From positions 248,001 to 312,000 of the forward strand of contig CAVSDF010000005.1 of NCBI GenBank assembly GCA_963726715.1: a stretch of DNA of 64,000 nucleotides, given 5' to 3'. Position numbers and translations under genes: made by a program. Below, in pieces: positions 18,217 to 27,956 of this stretch (position 1 is its first letter; every line of letters begins with the position of its first letter). The DNA comes from CAVSDF01 sp963726715. Lineage in GTDB: Bacteria > Bacteroidota > Rhodothermia > Rhodothermales > BA12. The notes beneath the pieces are model-generated. The model was not told the DNA's origin. It saw only the letters and a program-made list of their open reading frames with translations, and searched no databases.

Positions 18217-20207
18217 TGGCGCGTCGCCCGTCTTCCGCCGCCGCGGCCTCCGATGCGCCGTCTGGCGATGCCACGCCCGCGGCGCCGCTCTCGCGCGGCA
18301 AGCGCGTCGCCTTCACGGCGGCGATGATCGCGCTTCCGATCGTGCTCCTGGGGCTGGTCGAGGGCGCGTTGCGCATCGCGGGTGTCGGGCAGAACCTGCC
18401 GCTGTTCGAGACCTTCGAGGCCGATCCGCGCTACCGCGTGATGAGCCGGGATGTGGCGAAGCGCTATTTCTACACGCTCAAAAGTGTACCGACGGGGCTG
18501 GGAGATTTCTTCACCGCCGAGAAAGCGCCCGGCACGTTGCGCGTCGTCGTGATGGGCGAATCGAGCGCGGCGGGGTTTCCGTTCTACTACGGCGCCTCGT
18601 TCTCGCGCCAGCTCGCGCAGCGGTTGCAGCAGACCTTCCCCGACCGCAAGGTCGAGGTCGTCAACACGGCGATGGCGGCGATTTCGTCGTACACGCTGCG
18701 CGACTTCGCGGACGAGGTCGTGGCGATCCAGCCCGACGCCGTCCTCGTCTACGCCGGGCACAACGAGTACTACGGCGCCCTCGGCGTCGGCTCGTCGGAG
18801 TCGCTCGGGCGCTCGCCTGCGTTCGTGAGCCTGTACCTGCGCTTGCAGCGCTTGCGCGTCGTGCAGGCGCTTCGCGGAGGGATCCAGCGCGTGATGTCGG
18901 CCTCGGCCGTGACACCGGCGACCGCTGCCGACGGGGCGACGCTGATGGAGCGGATGGTCGGCGAGCAGCGCATCGCCAACGGCTCCGACCTCGACCGCGC
19001 GGGCGACCGGCAACTCGCGGCCAACATCGGCGCGCTGCTACGGACGATGCGCGGCGCGGGGATTCCGGTCTTCGTCGGCACGCTCGCCTCCAACGAGCGC
19101 GACCAGCCGCCCTTCATCTCCGCCCCCGCCGACGGCGTCGATGCGGCGCGGTGGCAGGCGCGCGTCGATGCCGCCGCAGGCAACGCAGCCGCCCTCGAAG
19201 CGCTCGCCCGCGAAGACACCCTCGACGCGAACGTCCGCTTCGCCCTCGGACGCGCCCTCGCCTCCGCCGGAGACAGCACCGCCGCGCGCGCCGCCTACCG
19301 CGCCGCGCGCGACCGCGACCGCCTGCGCTTCCGCGCGCCCTCGCGCTTCAACGACATGCTGCGTCGCCTCGCCGCCGAGAGCGGCGCGACGGTCGTCGAG
19401 AGCGAAGCCGCCTTCTCCGCCGCCTCGCCCGGCGGCATCATCGGCCACGAGATGATGGTCGAGCACCTCCACCCGACGCCCGACGGCTACTTCGTCCTCG
19501 CCGACGCCTTTTATGGCGCCCTGCGCACGGCCCGCGTGGGCGGCGATTACGGCGCGGGCGTCTCGCGCGCCGACGCCCGCGCCGAGCGCCTGCTCACGCC
19601 CGTCGACTCGCTCGTCGGGGCGATGCGGATTCTGCAACTCAAGGCGACGTGGCCGTTCCAGCCGCCCGGCGTCCGCGCGCCGTTTCTCGACACGTTGCAG
19701 AGGCGGACGGCCCTCGACTCCATCGCGCGCGACCTGTTCGACCAGCGCCTGTCGTGGCCGGAAGCCAACGAGCTACAGCGGCAGTACTTCGTGCGGCGCG
19801 GCGACCTCACCGGCGCGCTGCGCGTCGCGTTCGCGGCCATCCAGGAATACCCGTTCAGCGACGGCGTCTACCGCGCCGCCGGGCAGCTGCTCGTCGACGC
19901 CCGCCGCTACCGCGACGCCCTTCCGTATTTCGAGCAGGCGATTGCGCTCAAGGAGACCGCCGACGGACGTGCATCGCTCGGCGCGCTCAAACTGGCCCTC
20001 GGCGACGCGGCGGGTGCCATCCCCGACCTCGAAGCCGCCGTCCGCCTCGCGCCGAACGCGGCGACGGCACACTACAACCTCGCCGGGGCCTACGCGACGC
20101 AGCAGCGCTGGGCCGAGGCGGCAGCGTCGGTGGCCATCGCGGCGCGTCTGGCGCCTGAGCGAGCCGACGTTCGTGAACTCCGGACGCAAATCGACGCGCG
20201 TCGCTGA
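18216..20207 (+). CDS. Membrane-anchored SGNH/GDSL hydrolase with TPR repeats
   Basis: Protein of 663 residues. One N-terminal membrane segment (VAFTAAMIALPIVLLGLVEG) is followed by an SGNH-like domain: block I as GESSAAGFPF, an oxyanion region VYAGHNEYYG, and the catalytic-type Asp/His as EHLHPTPDGY near residue 415. The last 120 residues have TPR-like helices (YPFSDGVYRAAGQLLVDARR, NAATAHYNLAGAYATQQRW). Such proteins act on the outer face of the inner membrane, possibly on polysaccharide esters; the substrate is unknown. Translation is coupled to the adenosyltransferase by a 1-nt overlap, a link without obvious functional logic. Confidence 0.86.
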   Translation: MARRPSSAAAASDAPSGDATPAAPLSRGKRVAFTAAMIALPIVLLGLVEGALRIAGVGQNLPLFETFEADPRYRVMSRDVAKRYFYTLKSVPTGLGDFFTAEKAPGTLRVVVMGESSAAGFPFYYGASFSRQLAQRLQQTFPDRKVEVVNTAMAAISSYTLRDFADEVVAIQPDAVLVYAGHNEYYGALGVGSSESLGRSPAFVSLYLRLQRLRVVQALRGGIQRVMSASAVTPATAADGATLMERMVGEQRIANGSDLDRAGDRQLAANIGALLRTMRGAGIPVFVGTLASNERDQPPFISAPADGVDAARWQARVDAAAGNAAALEALAREDTLDANVRFALGRALASAGDSTAARAAYRAARDRDRLRFRAPSRFNDMLRRLAAESGATVVESEAAFSAASPGGIIGHEMMVEHLHPTPDGYFVLADAFYGALRTARVGGDYGAGVSRADARAERLLTPVDSLVGAMRILQLKATWPFQPPGVRAPFLDTLQRRTALDSIARDLFDQRLSWPEANELQRQYFVRRGDLTGALRVAFAAIQEYPFSDGVYRAAGQLLVDARRYRDALPYFEQAIALKETADGRASLGALKLALGDAAGAIPDLEAAVRLAPNAATAHYNLAGAYATQQRWAEAAASVAIAARLAPERADVRELRTQIDARR

Positions 20208-20266
20208 GACGTTGGAGCCGGGCGCGGAATTGGCAGGTAACCGCGTTGTATCATCTCCAACGTCTC
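20206..20266. repeat. 11 bp perfect inverted repeat spanning the gap
   Basis: GAGACGTTGGA at 20206-20216 and its exact complement TCCAACGTCTC at 20256-20266 frame the whole 66 bp gap between the GDSL-TPR and M23 genes. May be a weak hairpin or operator; chance is possible. Confidence 0.4.
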
Positions 20267-20273
20267 CCGTTAC

Positions 20274-21671
20274 GTGCGCCGTAGCCCGTTCCACCGTTTG
20301 CTTCCGATCCGCCTGCTGTCTCCGCTCCCCCCGTCCGCCCGCGCCGCCGCGCTTGTCCTCGCCGCCGCGCTCGTCCTCGCCAGCGCCCCGACCGCCCGCG
20401 CCGATGCGCCGGTCGCCGTGCCTTCCGTCGCTGCTGCGGTGGCGCCTGCGGGGGATAGCGTGACGAGTGCCCGTGTCGCCGTCGCCGCGAGCGCACCGTT
20501 CCGGCTCGACGACTTCGGCTTCCCGACGCGCCCGTACACCGTCGAGACGGTCGAAATCGACGCGTCTGCGGACCTCGCGGACACGTTCGAGGCGGTTGGT
20601 CTGGCTGCCGATGCGGCGCAGCGCCTCGCCGAGTGGGCCGAGCACGACCTCGGGCTGATGCACCTCGAAAAGGGGCACGTGCTGCACGTCTACCGCGAGA
20701 ACGGGAGCGTCTCGCACCTCGTCTACGAAGACGACGTGACCACCTACGTCGTCCTCAAGCCCGGCGTCCTGCCCGTCGTGCGGCGCCTCGCGCACCCGGT
20801 CGAGGTGGCCGAGCGCGCCGATGCGCTCGTGCTTCGCGGCTCGCTCGACGAGTCCGTGCGCCGCGCAGGCTTCAGCAGCGCCCTCGCCGATTCGGTGCGC
20901 GCCGCGTTCGGATCGCGCCTCGGCTTCGCCGCCTTCCGTCGCGGCGCCCTGAGCGTCGTGCTTGAGGAGGAGCGCGTCGGCGGCATCGTGCTCGCCACGC
21001 GCATCAAGGCCGTCCGCCTCGTCACCGCGGCGGGCAAGACGCACGAGGCCTTCCGCGTCGAGGCCGATTCGGTCGGCGGGTTCTTCGACGGCGACGGGGT
21101 CAGCCTCGGCGACCTCTTCCTGCGCTCGCCGATCGAAGACGCCTACGTGACCTCGCGCTGGTCGATGAACCGCTTCCATCCGGTCGATTCGGTCTGGCGC
21201 CCGCACCTCGGCACCGACTTCGCCGCCGCCCTCGGCACGCCCGTCCTGAGCGTCGGCGATGGCGTCGTGTTGGAGGCGGGCTTCACCGGCGGCAACGGCA
21301 ACTACGTCAAGGTCCAGCACGACAAGGTCTACACGAGCGGCTATCTGCACTTCTCCAAGATCGCCCCCGGCATCCGCCCCGGCGTGCGCGTGCGCAAGGG
21401 CGACGTGATCGGCTACGTGGGGATGACGGGCCTCGCAACCGGCCCGCACGTCTGCTTCCGCTACTGGAAGGGCGGCGCGCAGATCGACTTCCTCGCCGCC
21501 CCGATGCCCCCCGCCGCCCCCATCGCCGCCGCCCTCCGCCCCGCCTTCGCCGACGAGCGCGACCGCCTGCGCCGCCTCTTCGACGTGCCGACGCTCGCCG
21601 AGCAGGTCTTCGCGCCCTTCGCAATGCCAAGCGCCGAGTTCGTCCCGGCGCTCGCCGCCATCGAAGGCTGA
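20274..21671 (+). CDS. M23-family (LytM-type) peptidase
   Basis: Exported protein of 465 residues. Basic N-terminus, then a signal sequence (AALVLAAALVLASAP). The C-terminal domain is a zinc metallopeptidase of the M23 fold: RPHLGTDFAAALGTPV provides the first His and Asp, and HVCFRYWKGG replaces the usual HLHF, a form common in Bacteroidota M23 proteins. Function: endopeptidase on peptidoglycan cross-links, or a regulator of one. The start is a GTG at 20274, chosen because no better in-frame ATG precedes the signal sequence. It is followed by a terminator-like dyad. Confidence 0.87.
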   Translation: MRRSPFHRLLPIRLLSPLPPSARAAALVLAAALVLASAPTARADAPVAVPSVAAAVAPAGDSVTSARVAVAASAPFRLDDFGFPTRPYTVETVEIDASADLADTFEAVGLAADAAQRLAEWAEHDLGLMHLEKGHVLHVYRENGSVSHLVYEDDVTTYVVLKPGVLPVVRRLAHPVEVAERADALVLRGSLDESVRRAGFSSALADSVRAAFGSRLGFAAFRRGALSVVLEEERVGGIVLATRIKAVRLVTAAGKTHEAFRVEADSVGGFFDGDGVSLGDLFLRSPIEDAYVTSRWSMNRFHPVDSVWRPHLGTDFAAALGTPVLSVGDGVVLEAGFTGGNGNYVKVQHDKVYTSGYLHFSKIAPGIRPGVRVRKGDVIGYVGMTGLATGPHVCFRYWKGGAQIDFLAAPMPPAAPIAAALRPAFADERDRLRRLFDVPTLAEQVFAPFAMPSAEFVPALAAIEG

Positions 21672-21692
21672 GCGGCACAGATGGCTCTGCTT

Positions 21693-21724
21693 CCACCTGC
21701 CAGGTCCCCCGACCCGGCAGGTGG
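21693..21724. terminator. Bidirectional hairpin between convergent genes (CCTGNCAGG family)
   Basis: Stem CCACCTGCC/GGCAGGTGG plus GGTC/GACC with one mismatch. On the plus strand it is followed by TTTCGTTTTGG. It sits between the stops of the M23 and cysteine desulfurase genes and is a degenerate member of the dispersed dyad family. Confidence 0.6.
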
Positions 21725-21758
21725 TTTCGTTTTGGGGATGCAGATGCTGACACGTCCC

Positions 21759-22958
21759 CTACGTTTCGGTTGGCGTGGCCACCAGCACACCGAGGCGCCG
21801 GGCGACGCGCACGAGGGCGGCGGCGGCGGCGTCTACGTCGGCGTCGGTCGTCGATTCGCCGAGGGAGAAGCGGACCGCCGCGGAGGCCGTCGCGCGGTCG
21901 AGGCCGAGGGCAGTGAGGACGTGCGAGGGCGAGAGCGCGCCGCTCGTACAGGCGCTTCCCGCGCTCGCGCAGATGCCGTCGAGGTCGAGACCGAGGATCA
22001 GCATCTCGCCGTCGATGGGGCCGGTCGGACCGGGCGGGAAGGCGACGTGGACGATGTGCGGCGCGGCGGTGGCGAGCGGCGTCGTCAGGTGAACCGCGTC
22101 GCCGAAGTCGGAGATCAGACGCGCGGCGAGGCGGTCGCGGAGGACGGTCAGGCGCTCGGCGCGGGCGGCCTGACCGGCGGCGGCGCGGTCGAGGGCGGCG
22201 GCAAAACCGGCGATGGCGGCGACGTTTTCGGTCCCGGCCCGCCGTCCGCGCTCCTGCATCCCGCCGGTCTGCGTGGCCGCGAGGCGCACGTGTCCGGGCG
22301 CGACGAGCACGCCGACGCCGACGGGGCCGTTCATCTTGTGGCCGGAGAGTGTCACCAGATCGGCGGCCTCGCAGATCGGACGCAGCGGCAGCAGCCCGGC
22401 GGCCTGCACGGCGTCGGTGTGGAGCGGCACGCCGCGCGCCCGGCAGACGGCGGCGATGGCGGCGAGGTCGGTCGTCGCCCCGGTCTCGTTGTTGACGGCC
22501 ATGAGGGACACGAGCGCAACCTCCGGCGTGGCGTCGAGCGCCGCCGCGAGCGCATCGGCGGTGACCGCGCCGGTCGAGGGCTCGGGATCGAGGCGGACGA
22601 CCCTCCGCCCGTCGCCTTCGAGCGCCGCCGCGGTGCGCAGGACGGCCTCATGCTCCGCCGCGCCGGTCACGAGCGCCCGCCCGCGCCCGACGGTCCCGCG
22701 CAGCGCAAGATTGTCCGCCTCCGTCCCGCCCGACGTGAACACGACCGCCGCCGCCTCGACGCCGAGCACATCGGCCACGCGCCGCCGCGCCTCCTCGACC
22801 GCCCCCCGCGCCTGCCGCCCGAGCCGGTGCACCGACGAGGCGTTGCCGGTCAGGCCGCCGCCCGCTCCATCGCCGCCCGTGCCGCCGAGGTGCGGCAGCA
22901 TCGCCGCGAGCACGTCGGGGTGGAGGGGCGTCGTGGCGGCGTGGTCGAGGTAGAGCAT
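21759..22958 (-). CDS. Cysteine desulfurase (NifS/IscS family)
   Basis: PLP enzyme of 399 residues converting cysteine to alanine and an enzyme-bound persulfide for Fe-S, thiouridine or other sulfur transfer. It shows LDHAATTPLHP at the N-terminus, GGTEADNLAL, the His of GAAEHEAVL, the PLP lysine in LSGHKMNGPVGVG, and the persulfide Cys in a short loop SAGSACTSG. The catalytic-loop length suggests the NifS/IscS group rather than SufS. No iscU or mnmA is adjacent. I chose ATG 22958 because the family starts at M-x-LDHAATT; an upstream extension runs through repeat sequence. Confidence 0.92.
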   Translation of the reverse strand: MLYLDHAATTPLHPDVLAAMLPHLGGTGGDGAGGGLTGNASSVHRLGRQARGAVEEARRRVADVLGVEAAAVVFTSGGTEADNLALRGTVGRGRALVTGAAEHEAVLRTAAALEGDGRRVVRLDPEPSTGAVTADALAAALDATPEVALVSLMAVNNETGATTDLAAIAAVCRARGVPLHTDAVQAAGLLPLRPICEAADLVTLSGHKMNGPVGVGVLVAPGHVRLAATQTGGMQERGRRAGTENVAAIAGFAAALDRAAAGQAARAERLTVLRDRLAARLISDFGDAVHLTTPLATAAPHIVHVAFPPGPTGPIDGEMLILGLDLDGICASAGSACTSGALSPSHVLTALGLDRATASAAVRFSLGESTTDADVDAAAAALVRVARRLGVLVATPTET

Positions 22959-23040
22959 CGGGCGAGGCGGTCGGCGGGGGCCACGCCAACGCTGGAGCGG
23001 GGGTGAGGGATCGCGCGGGCGCGCCGGTCTGGAGGGCGAA

Positions 23041-23068
23041 CCTGTCAGGTCTCCCGGACCTGACAGGT
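23041..23068. repeat. CCTGTCAGGT dyad repeat
   Basis: CCTGTCAGGTC, a five-base loop, then GACCTGACAGG: an 11 bp perfect stem. It lies 83 bp upstream of the cysteine desulfurase start, so here it is not 3' of a gene. Confidence 0.85.
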
Positions 23069-23231
23069 GGGCGGCAGGGCGCGCAACGACACCCCCTGTG
23101 GACGGCTTCGGGGCGGTCGAGTGACGCACGTCGCGACGCTCCGGATCGCCCGCGCCTCCCGGACGTGTTCGACGGTTTGCTCGTGCGCCTGTTTGGAGCA
23201 CGGGGTCTTCGGGGAGGGCGGGGGCGCGACC

Positions 23232-23255
23232 GGGCGGGTCGAGACCCGCCCCTAC
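23232..23255. repeat. GGGCGGGTC palindrome, copy 1
   Basis: GGGCGGGTC-GA-GACCCGCCC followed by CCTAC. Other copies are at 38139 and, inside nuoL, at 58940. Related in design to the GTAGAG-type palindromes (common CTAC end). Confidence 0.88.
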
Positions 23256-23468
23256 GGGACCGGTGGGCTCCACATCTGATGCGTTGAGGCCGATTCGGCG
23301 TGTCCGGCCGCTGAGGCACCGCGCCACGCCCATGCCCAATCCCCGATCCCCCATCCTCCCCATCGGAACCGGGCCGCGGCGGTGAACGTCTCTTCGGGAC
23401 GCCGCCGCGCCTGCCCGAGAACCCGGGTCGGCGCGGCCTTTCGTTTGCCCCTCCCTCGCCCGATCTCT

Positions 23469-24770
<1,302 letters not shown>

Positions 24771-24777
24771 CCGGGGC

Positions 24778-25110
24778 TCACAGCGCCGCCTCCGCCGCCG
24801 GATTCACGCGCAGGCGGGGCGGCAGCCCCATCTGTCCGTCGCCCGCGTGCATCGTCATCGGAAGCCGCAGCGCGGGCGAGCCGGGCACGAGCGCGTGCGT
24901 GCGGAAGTGGCGGTTCGAGACGAACCACACCTCGTCGCGGTCATTGGAGAGGATGAAGTACGCCTCGCCGGTCTCCGACGGCGCGTGGACGCCGAGAACG
25001 CGGTACGCGCAGCCCACCGAAAAGCCCGATTCGAGCGGAAGCGGACGTGGCGCGCGCGGCCCGTCGGCCTGCTGAACGACGACGAAGAGATCGGGGTGGA
25101 TCGTGAGCAT
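24778..25110 (-). CDS. Hypothetical protein, 110 residues
   Basis: Short soluble protein (MLTIHPDLFVVVQQADGPRA...). It shows alternating strands including FSVGCAYRVLGVHAPSETGEAYFILSNDR, DEVWFVSNRHFRTH and a Pro/Arg-rich end. No signal peptide or membrane segment, and no family recognised. It looks like a small beta-barrel or SH3-like domain. I chose the ATG at 25110 because upstream codons lie in basic low-complexity sequence. It is convergent with murA and downstream of nothing obvious. Coding status rests on a clean frame with sensible composition. Confidence 0.6.
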   Translation of the reverse strand: MLTIHPDLFVVVQQADGPRAPRPLPLESGFSVGCAYRVLGVHAPSETGEAYFILSNDRDEVWFVSNRHFRTHALVPGSPALRLPMTMHAGDGQMGLPPRLRVNPAAEAAL

Positions 25111-25296
25111 GGCGGCAACGGCGGTGGGTTCGCCGGAGGCTACGAAGACGCGAAACCGCTTCCAAGGTGTGTGCCTGTAACGTTGCCGTCGTGCCGTCTG
25201 CACCCCGCGCCGCGCCGCTGCACCCGCCGATTCATAACGCGTTCGAAACACGGCGCGCGAGGCGATCTCGACCCTTCGCGGCCGCGGCAACGCCCG

Positions 25297-25325
25297 GTAG
25301 AGACGCATCGGCGATGCGTCTCTAC
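25297..25325. repeat. GTAGAG-type palindromic repeat, copy 4
   Basis: Perfect 29 bp palindrome with a central G, the reverse orientation of the other copies. Its right end supplies the TAG stop (bases 25324-25322, minus strand) of the decarboxylase gene. Confidence 0.92.
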
Positions 25326-26767
25326 GCCCCCAGAACGCCGTCCGCGAGCGCCCCGGCCATCGCGTCGAGTTCGGCGACGAGAGCGGCAGCGTGGGTCTCG
25401 TGCTCGGGCTTCATCAGTACGCTCCGCAGGATGCGCGCGGTCGGTACGTCGGGGGTGGCGGGGGCGAGGCGGGCGGAGCCTGTGACGAAGAGGGCGGTGT
25501 GAAGGTCGGCGCGCTGGGCGGCGTCGAAGAGAGCGGCGCTCGCGGCGTCGATGGCGGACGCAGAGGAGGCGACCGGGTGGTAGGCGACGATGTCGAGCGT
25601 TGGGCGCCCGACCGCGCGCAGGTGCGTGCTCGCCTCGATGGCCGACTGCCACGTGCGCGCGGCGCGGAGGCAGGCGGTGAGGATCGGGCCGAAGCCGGTG
25701 CGCGCGTCGAGCGGCAGCACCTCGATCGTGAGCCAGAGCGCGGCGGCGGCGGCGCCTGCGCGGGAGCATTCGAGCGTCGTCTCGCCAAGGTGGAGCCCGC
25801 TGCCCGCCGACCCGCTGCCGGCGAGGCCCGCCGTGAAGTACGTGTACGGCGAGTCGTGCGCGTAGAACCGGGCGACGTGCGGGTCGCGGAAGAGGACCGC
25901 GCCGCAGCCGTAGGGCTGCAATCCGTGCTTGTGCGGGTCGAGCACGACTGAGTCGGCGCGCTCGATGGCCGCGAAGTGGCGGCACACATCCGCCCCGAGC
26001 AGCGCCGCGCCGTCCGAGCCGGGGTCGCGGGCGAGGAGCGCGAAGAAGCCGCCGTACGCCGCATCGACGTGGACGCGCACGCCGTGCCGCGCGGCGATGT
26101 CGAGGATGTCGGCGACCGGATCGACGGCGCCCGTCCCGGTCGTGCCTGCCGTTGCCACGACGACCGCCACGCCGCCGCGCGCGAGGCGGGCGTCGAGGGC
26201 GTCCGCGTCCATCCGCCCGTCGGCGTCGGTCGGAACGGCCTCCGACGGCATCCCGAGCACGTGCGCCATCCGCGCGTGCGTGTAGTGCGCCGCCGCCGAG
26301 TGCAGGACGGCGCCGCCCGGCTGCCCGTTCGCCGTGGCGACCTCGCGGGCGATGAACAGCGCGTCGAGATTGGCGACCGTGCCGCCGCTCGTCAGGTGGC
26401 CGAGGCAACCGGCGTCGTAGCCGACCATCGACGCGAGCGCGGCGACGGCCTCCTGCTCCATCGCCGACGTCGCCGGGCCGCCGTCGAGGGCGTGGTTGTT
26501 CGGGTTGATCGCCGCCGTCGCCGCATAGGCCGCGAGCGCCACCGGGTGCGGCGGTTTGAGCATCTGCCCGGCATATCGCGGGTGGAAGAACGGATACGAC
26601 CCCCCGAGCCGCTCGCCAAACCGCCCGAGCGCGTCCTGCAACCGCGCCCCATCGACCGCCATCGACGGATGCACCGCCACGGGCGGCATCGCCGATTCCC
26701 ACGCGGCGACGCGGGCGAGAAGGTCGGCGACGAGCGCCGCGCGCAGGTCGGCAGTGGAATCGGGCAT
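25322..26767 (-). CDS. Group II PLP-dependent decarboxylase
   Basis: PLP enzyme of 481 residues in the aromatic-L-amino-acid/glutamate decarboxylase superfamily. Family landmarks: FFHPRYAGQM near the N-terminus, GHLTSGGTVANLDALFIAR for PLP phosphate binding, the His of SAAAHYTHARMAHVLGM, Asp in VHVDAAYGG, and the PLP lysine in DSVVLDPHKHGLQPYGCG. Substrate (tyrosine, DOPA, glutamate or another) cannot be set from sequence alone. The gene ends inside a GTAGAG-type palindrome, which provides the stop codon; this suggests the repeat inserted at or replaced the original end. Confidence 0.88.
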   Translation of the reverse strand: MPDSTADLRAALVADLLARVAAWESAMPPVAVHPSMAVDGARLQDALGRFGERLGGSYPFFHPRYAGQMLKPPHPVALAAYAATAAINPNNHALDGGPATSAMEQEAVAALASMVGYDAGCLGHLTSGGTVANLDALFIAREVATANGQPGGAVLHSAAAHYTHARMAHVLGMPSEAVPTDADGRMDADALDARLARGGVAVVVATAGTTGTGAVDPVADILDIAARHGVRVHVDAAYGGFFALLARDPGSDGAALLGADVCRHFAAIERADSVVLDPHKHGLQPYGCGAVLFRDPHVARFYAHDSPYTYFTAGLAGSGSAGSGLHLGETTLECSRAGAAAAALWLTIEVLPLDARTGFGPILTACLRAARTWQSAIEASTHLRAVGRPTLDIVAYHPVASSASAIDAASAALFDAAQRADLHTALFVTGSARLAPATPDVPTARILRSVLMKPEHETHAAALVAELDAMAGALADGVLGA

Positions 26768-26781
26768 CGGAAATCGGGGTC

Positions 26782-26806
26782 GTAGGGGACGTGCTTGCAC
26801 GTCCCG
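26782..26806. repeat. GTAGGGG palindrome, GACGTGC core
   Basis: GTAGGGGACGTGC-TT-GCACGTCCC. Same GTAG-start design as the GTAGAG and GGGCGGGTC elements but with another self-complementary core. Upstream of the decarboxylase start, minus strand. Confidence 0.75.
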
Positions 26807-26842
26807 CCCCTCCCGCCCGATCCGCCCGACCGAATCGTCCGA

Positions 26843-26870
26843 ACCTGTCAGGTCGGGGGACCTGTCAGGT
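26843..26870. repeat. CCTGTCAGGT dyad repeat
   Basis: Two copies of ACCTGTCAGGT separated by CGGGGG. Each is itself palindromic around its middle base. It lies in the 116 bp gap between lgt (stop at 26884, minus strand) and the decarboxylase start, so it is just 3' of lgt. Confidence 0.75.
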
Positions 26871-26883
26871 GTGCGTCCGCGAA

Positions 26884-27885
26884 TTACGCCGCCGTCTCCA
26901 CGACCGGCACCGCATCTCCCTCGATGGGCGTCCCGCCCCGGCGCTGCATCGTCCGCACCATGATCACGACGCCCGCGATGGCGAGAATGACGGAGATGAC
27001 CTGCGCCTGCGTGGCCGGGATGCCGAGGTAGGTGCCGACGTTGTTGACGCGGATGAGCTCGATCAGGAAGCGCTCGACGCCGGTGAACACGAGGTAGAGG
27101 CCGAAGAGCCAGCCCGCGCCCCAGCGGTGGCGGCGCAGCGCCCAGAGCACGGCGAAGGCGGCGAGGCACATCGCGAACTCGTAGAGCATCGTCGGATAGA
27201 CGCCGTCGAAGCCTGCCGCGCAGATGCCGCCGGGAATGTTCTCGCCGAGGATGTTGCGCGGGAACGTCTCGCTCCACAGCCACGACGGCAGGAACGCGGG
27301 CTTGTCGGCGAGGCGTGAGCAGATGCCCCAGTCGCCATCGCCCGCGAGGTAGCAGCCGATGCGCCCGATCCCGTAGCCGAGAATCAGCCCCGGCGCGACG
27401 GCATCGGCGACGCGCGGAACGGGCAGGCCCGCGCGGCGCACCGTCCACGCGATCAGGGCAGCGGCGGTGATGAGGCCGCCGTAGAACGTCAGCCCGCCCG
27501 ACGAGAAGATCGTCCCGATGGGGTCGGCGGCGAAGAGGTCGAGGTTTTCGAGGATGTGGAAGAGCTTCGACCCCGCCACGCCGCCGATGGCCGCGAGGAT
27601 GACGAGCCGGTTGACGATGGCCGACGGCGGCGCGGCGACGGTCGTGGGCGCTGCGGCGCGGCCTGCTCTGGCGCGGCCTCCGGCATTCGCTTTGGCGGGC
27701 GGTGCGGCGGCGCGGACGCGGATCGTGGGGATCTGCCCGGCCCCGTGCATCCGGTCGAGTTCGCGCGCGAGCAGCCATCCGGCGAGCAGGATCGCCGTCG
27801 CCACCATCGCGCCGAACGAGTAGATCGGGAGCGGAAAGTCGATCCCGAAGGCGTCGTTCAGCAGGTCGCTCAGGCGTGGATACAT
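26884..27885 (-). CDS. lgt: Prolipoprotein diacylglyceryl transferase (Lgt)
   Basis: Inner-membrane enzyme adding diacylglycerol from phosphatidylglycerol to the lipobox cysteine of prolipoproteins. It is 333 residues with about seven membrane segments. The Lgt signature GYGIGRIGCYLAGDGDWG, with the essential Arg, is intact, as are YPTMLYE and RFLIELIRVN near the end. Between helices 1 and 2 there is an unusual Ala/Arg/Pro-rich insert of about 40 residues (IPTIRVRAAAPPAKANAGGR...). The many lipobox proteins in this window are its expected substrates. It follows hisS on the same strand, separated by a perfect dyad repeat. Confidence 0.94.
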   Translation of the reverse strand: MYPRLSDLLNDAFGIDFPLPIYSFGAMVATAILLAGWLLARELDRMHGAGQIPTIRVRAAAPPAKANAGGRARAGRAAAPTTVAAPPSAIVNRLVILAAIGGVAGSKLFHILENLDLFAADPIGTIFSSGGLTFYGGLITAAALIAWTVRRAGLPVPRVADAVAPGLILGYGIGRIGCYLAGDGDWGICSRLADKPAFLPSWLWSETFPRNILGENIPGGICAAGFDGVYPTMLYEFAMCLAAFAVLWALRRHRWGAGWLFGLYLVFTGVERFLIELIRVNNVGTYLGIPATQAQVISVILAIAGVVIMVRTMQRRGGTPIEGDAVPVVETAA

Positions 27886-27915
27886 CGCAGTGGAAAGCGG
27901 TGGAAAGTGTGGATC

Positions 27916-27944
27916 AACCGGTCAGGTCCCCGACCTGACCGGTT
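27916..27944. repeat. CGGTCAGGTC dyad, perfect 13 bp stem
   Basis: AACCGGTCAGGTC-CCC-GACCTGACCGGTT. It sits 12 bp past the hisS stop and upstream of lgt (both minus strand). A strong hairpin but without a T run, so attenuation is more likely than full termination. Confidence 0.85.
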
Positions 27945-27956
27945 GGGCGCCGCCGT

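Larger units (their letters stand above)
22959..23468. other. Repeat-rich divergent intergenic region
   Basis: 510 bp between the cysteine desulfurase and murA. It contains a CCTGTCAGGT dyad at 23041, a GGGCGGGTC palindrome at 23232 and a C-rich stretch (CCCAATCCCCGATCCCCC) near 23337, similar to words near 41340 and 57320. No gene seen. Confidence 0.6.
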
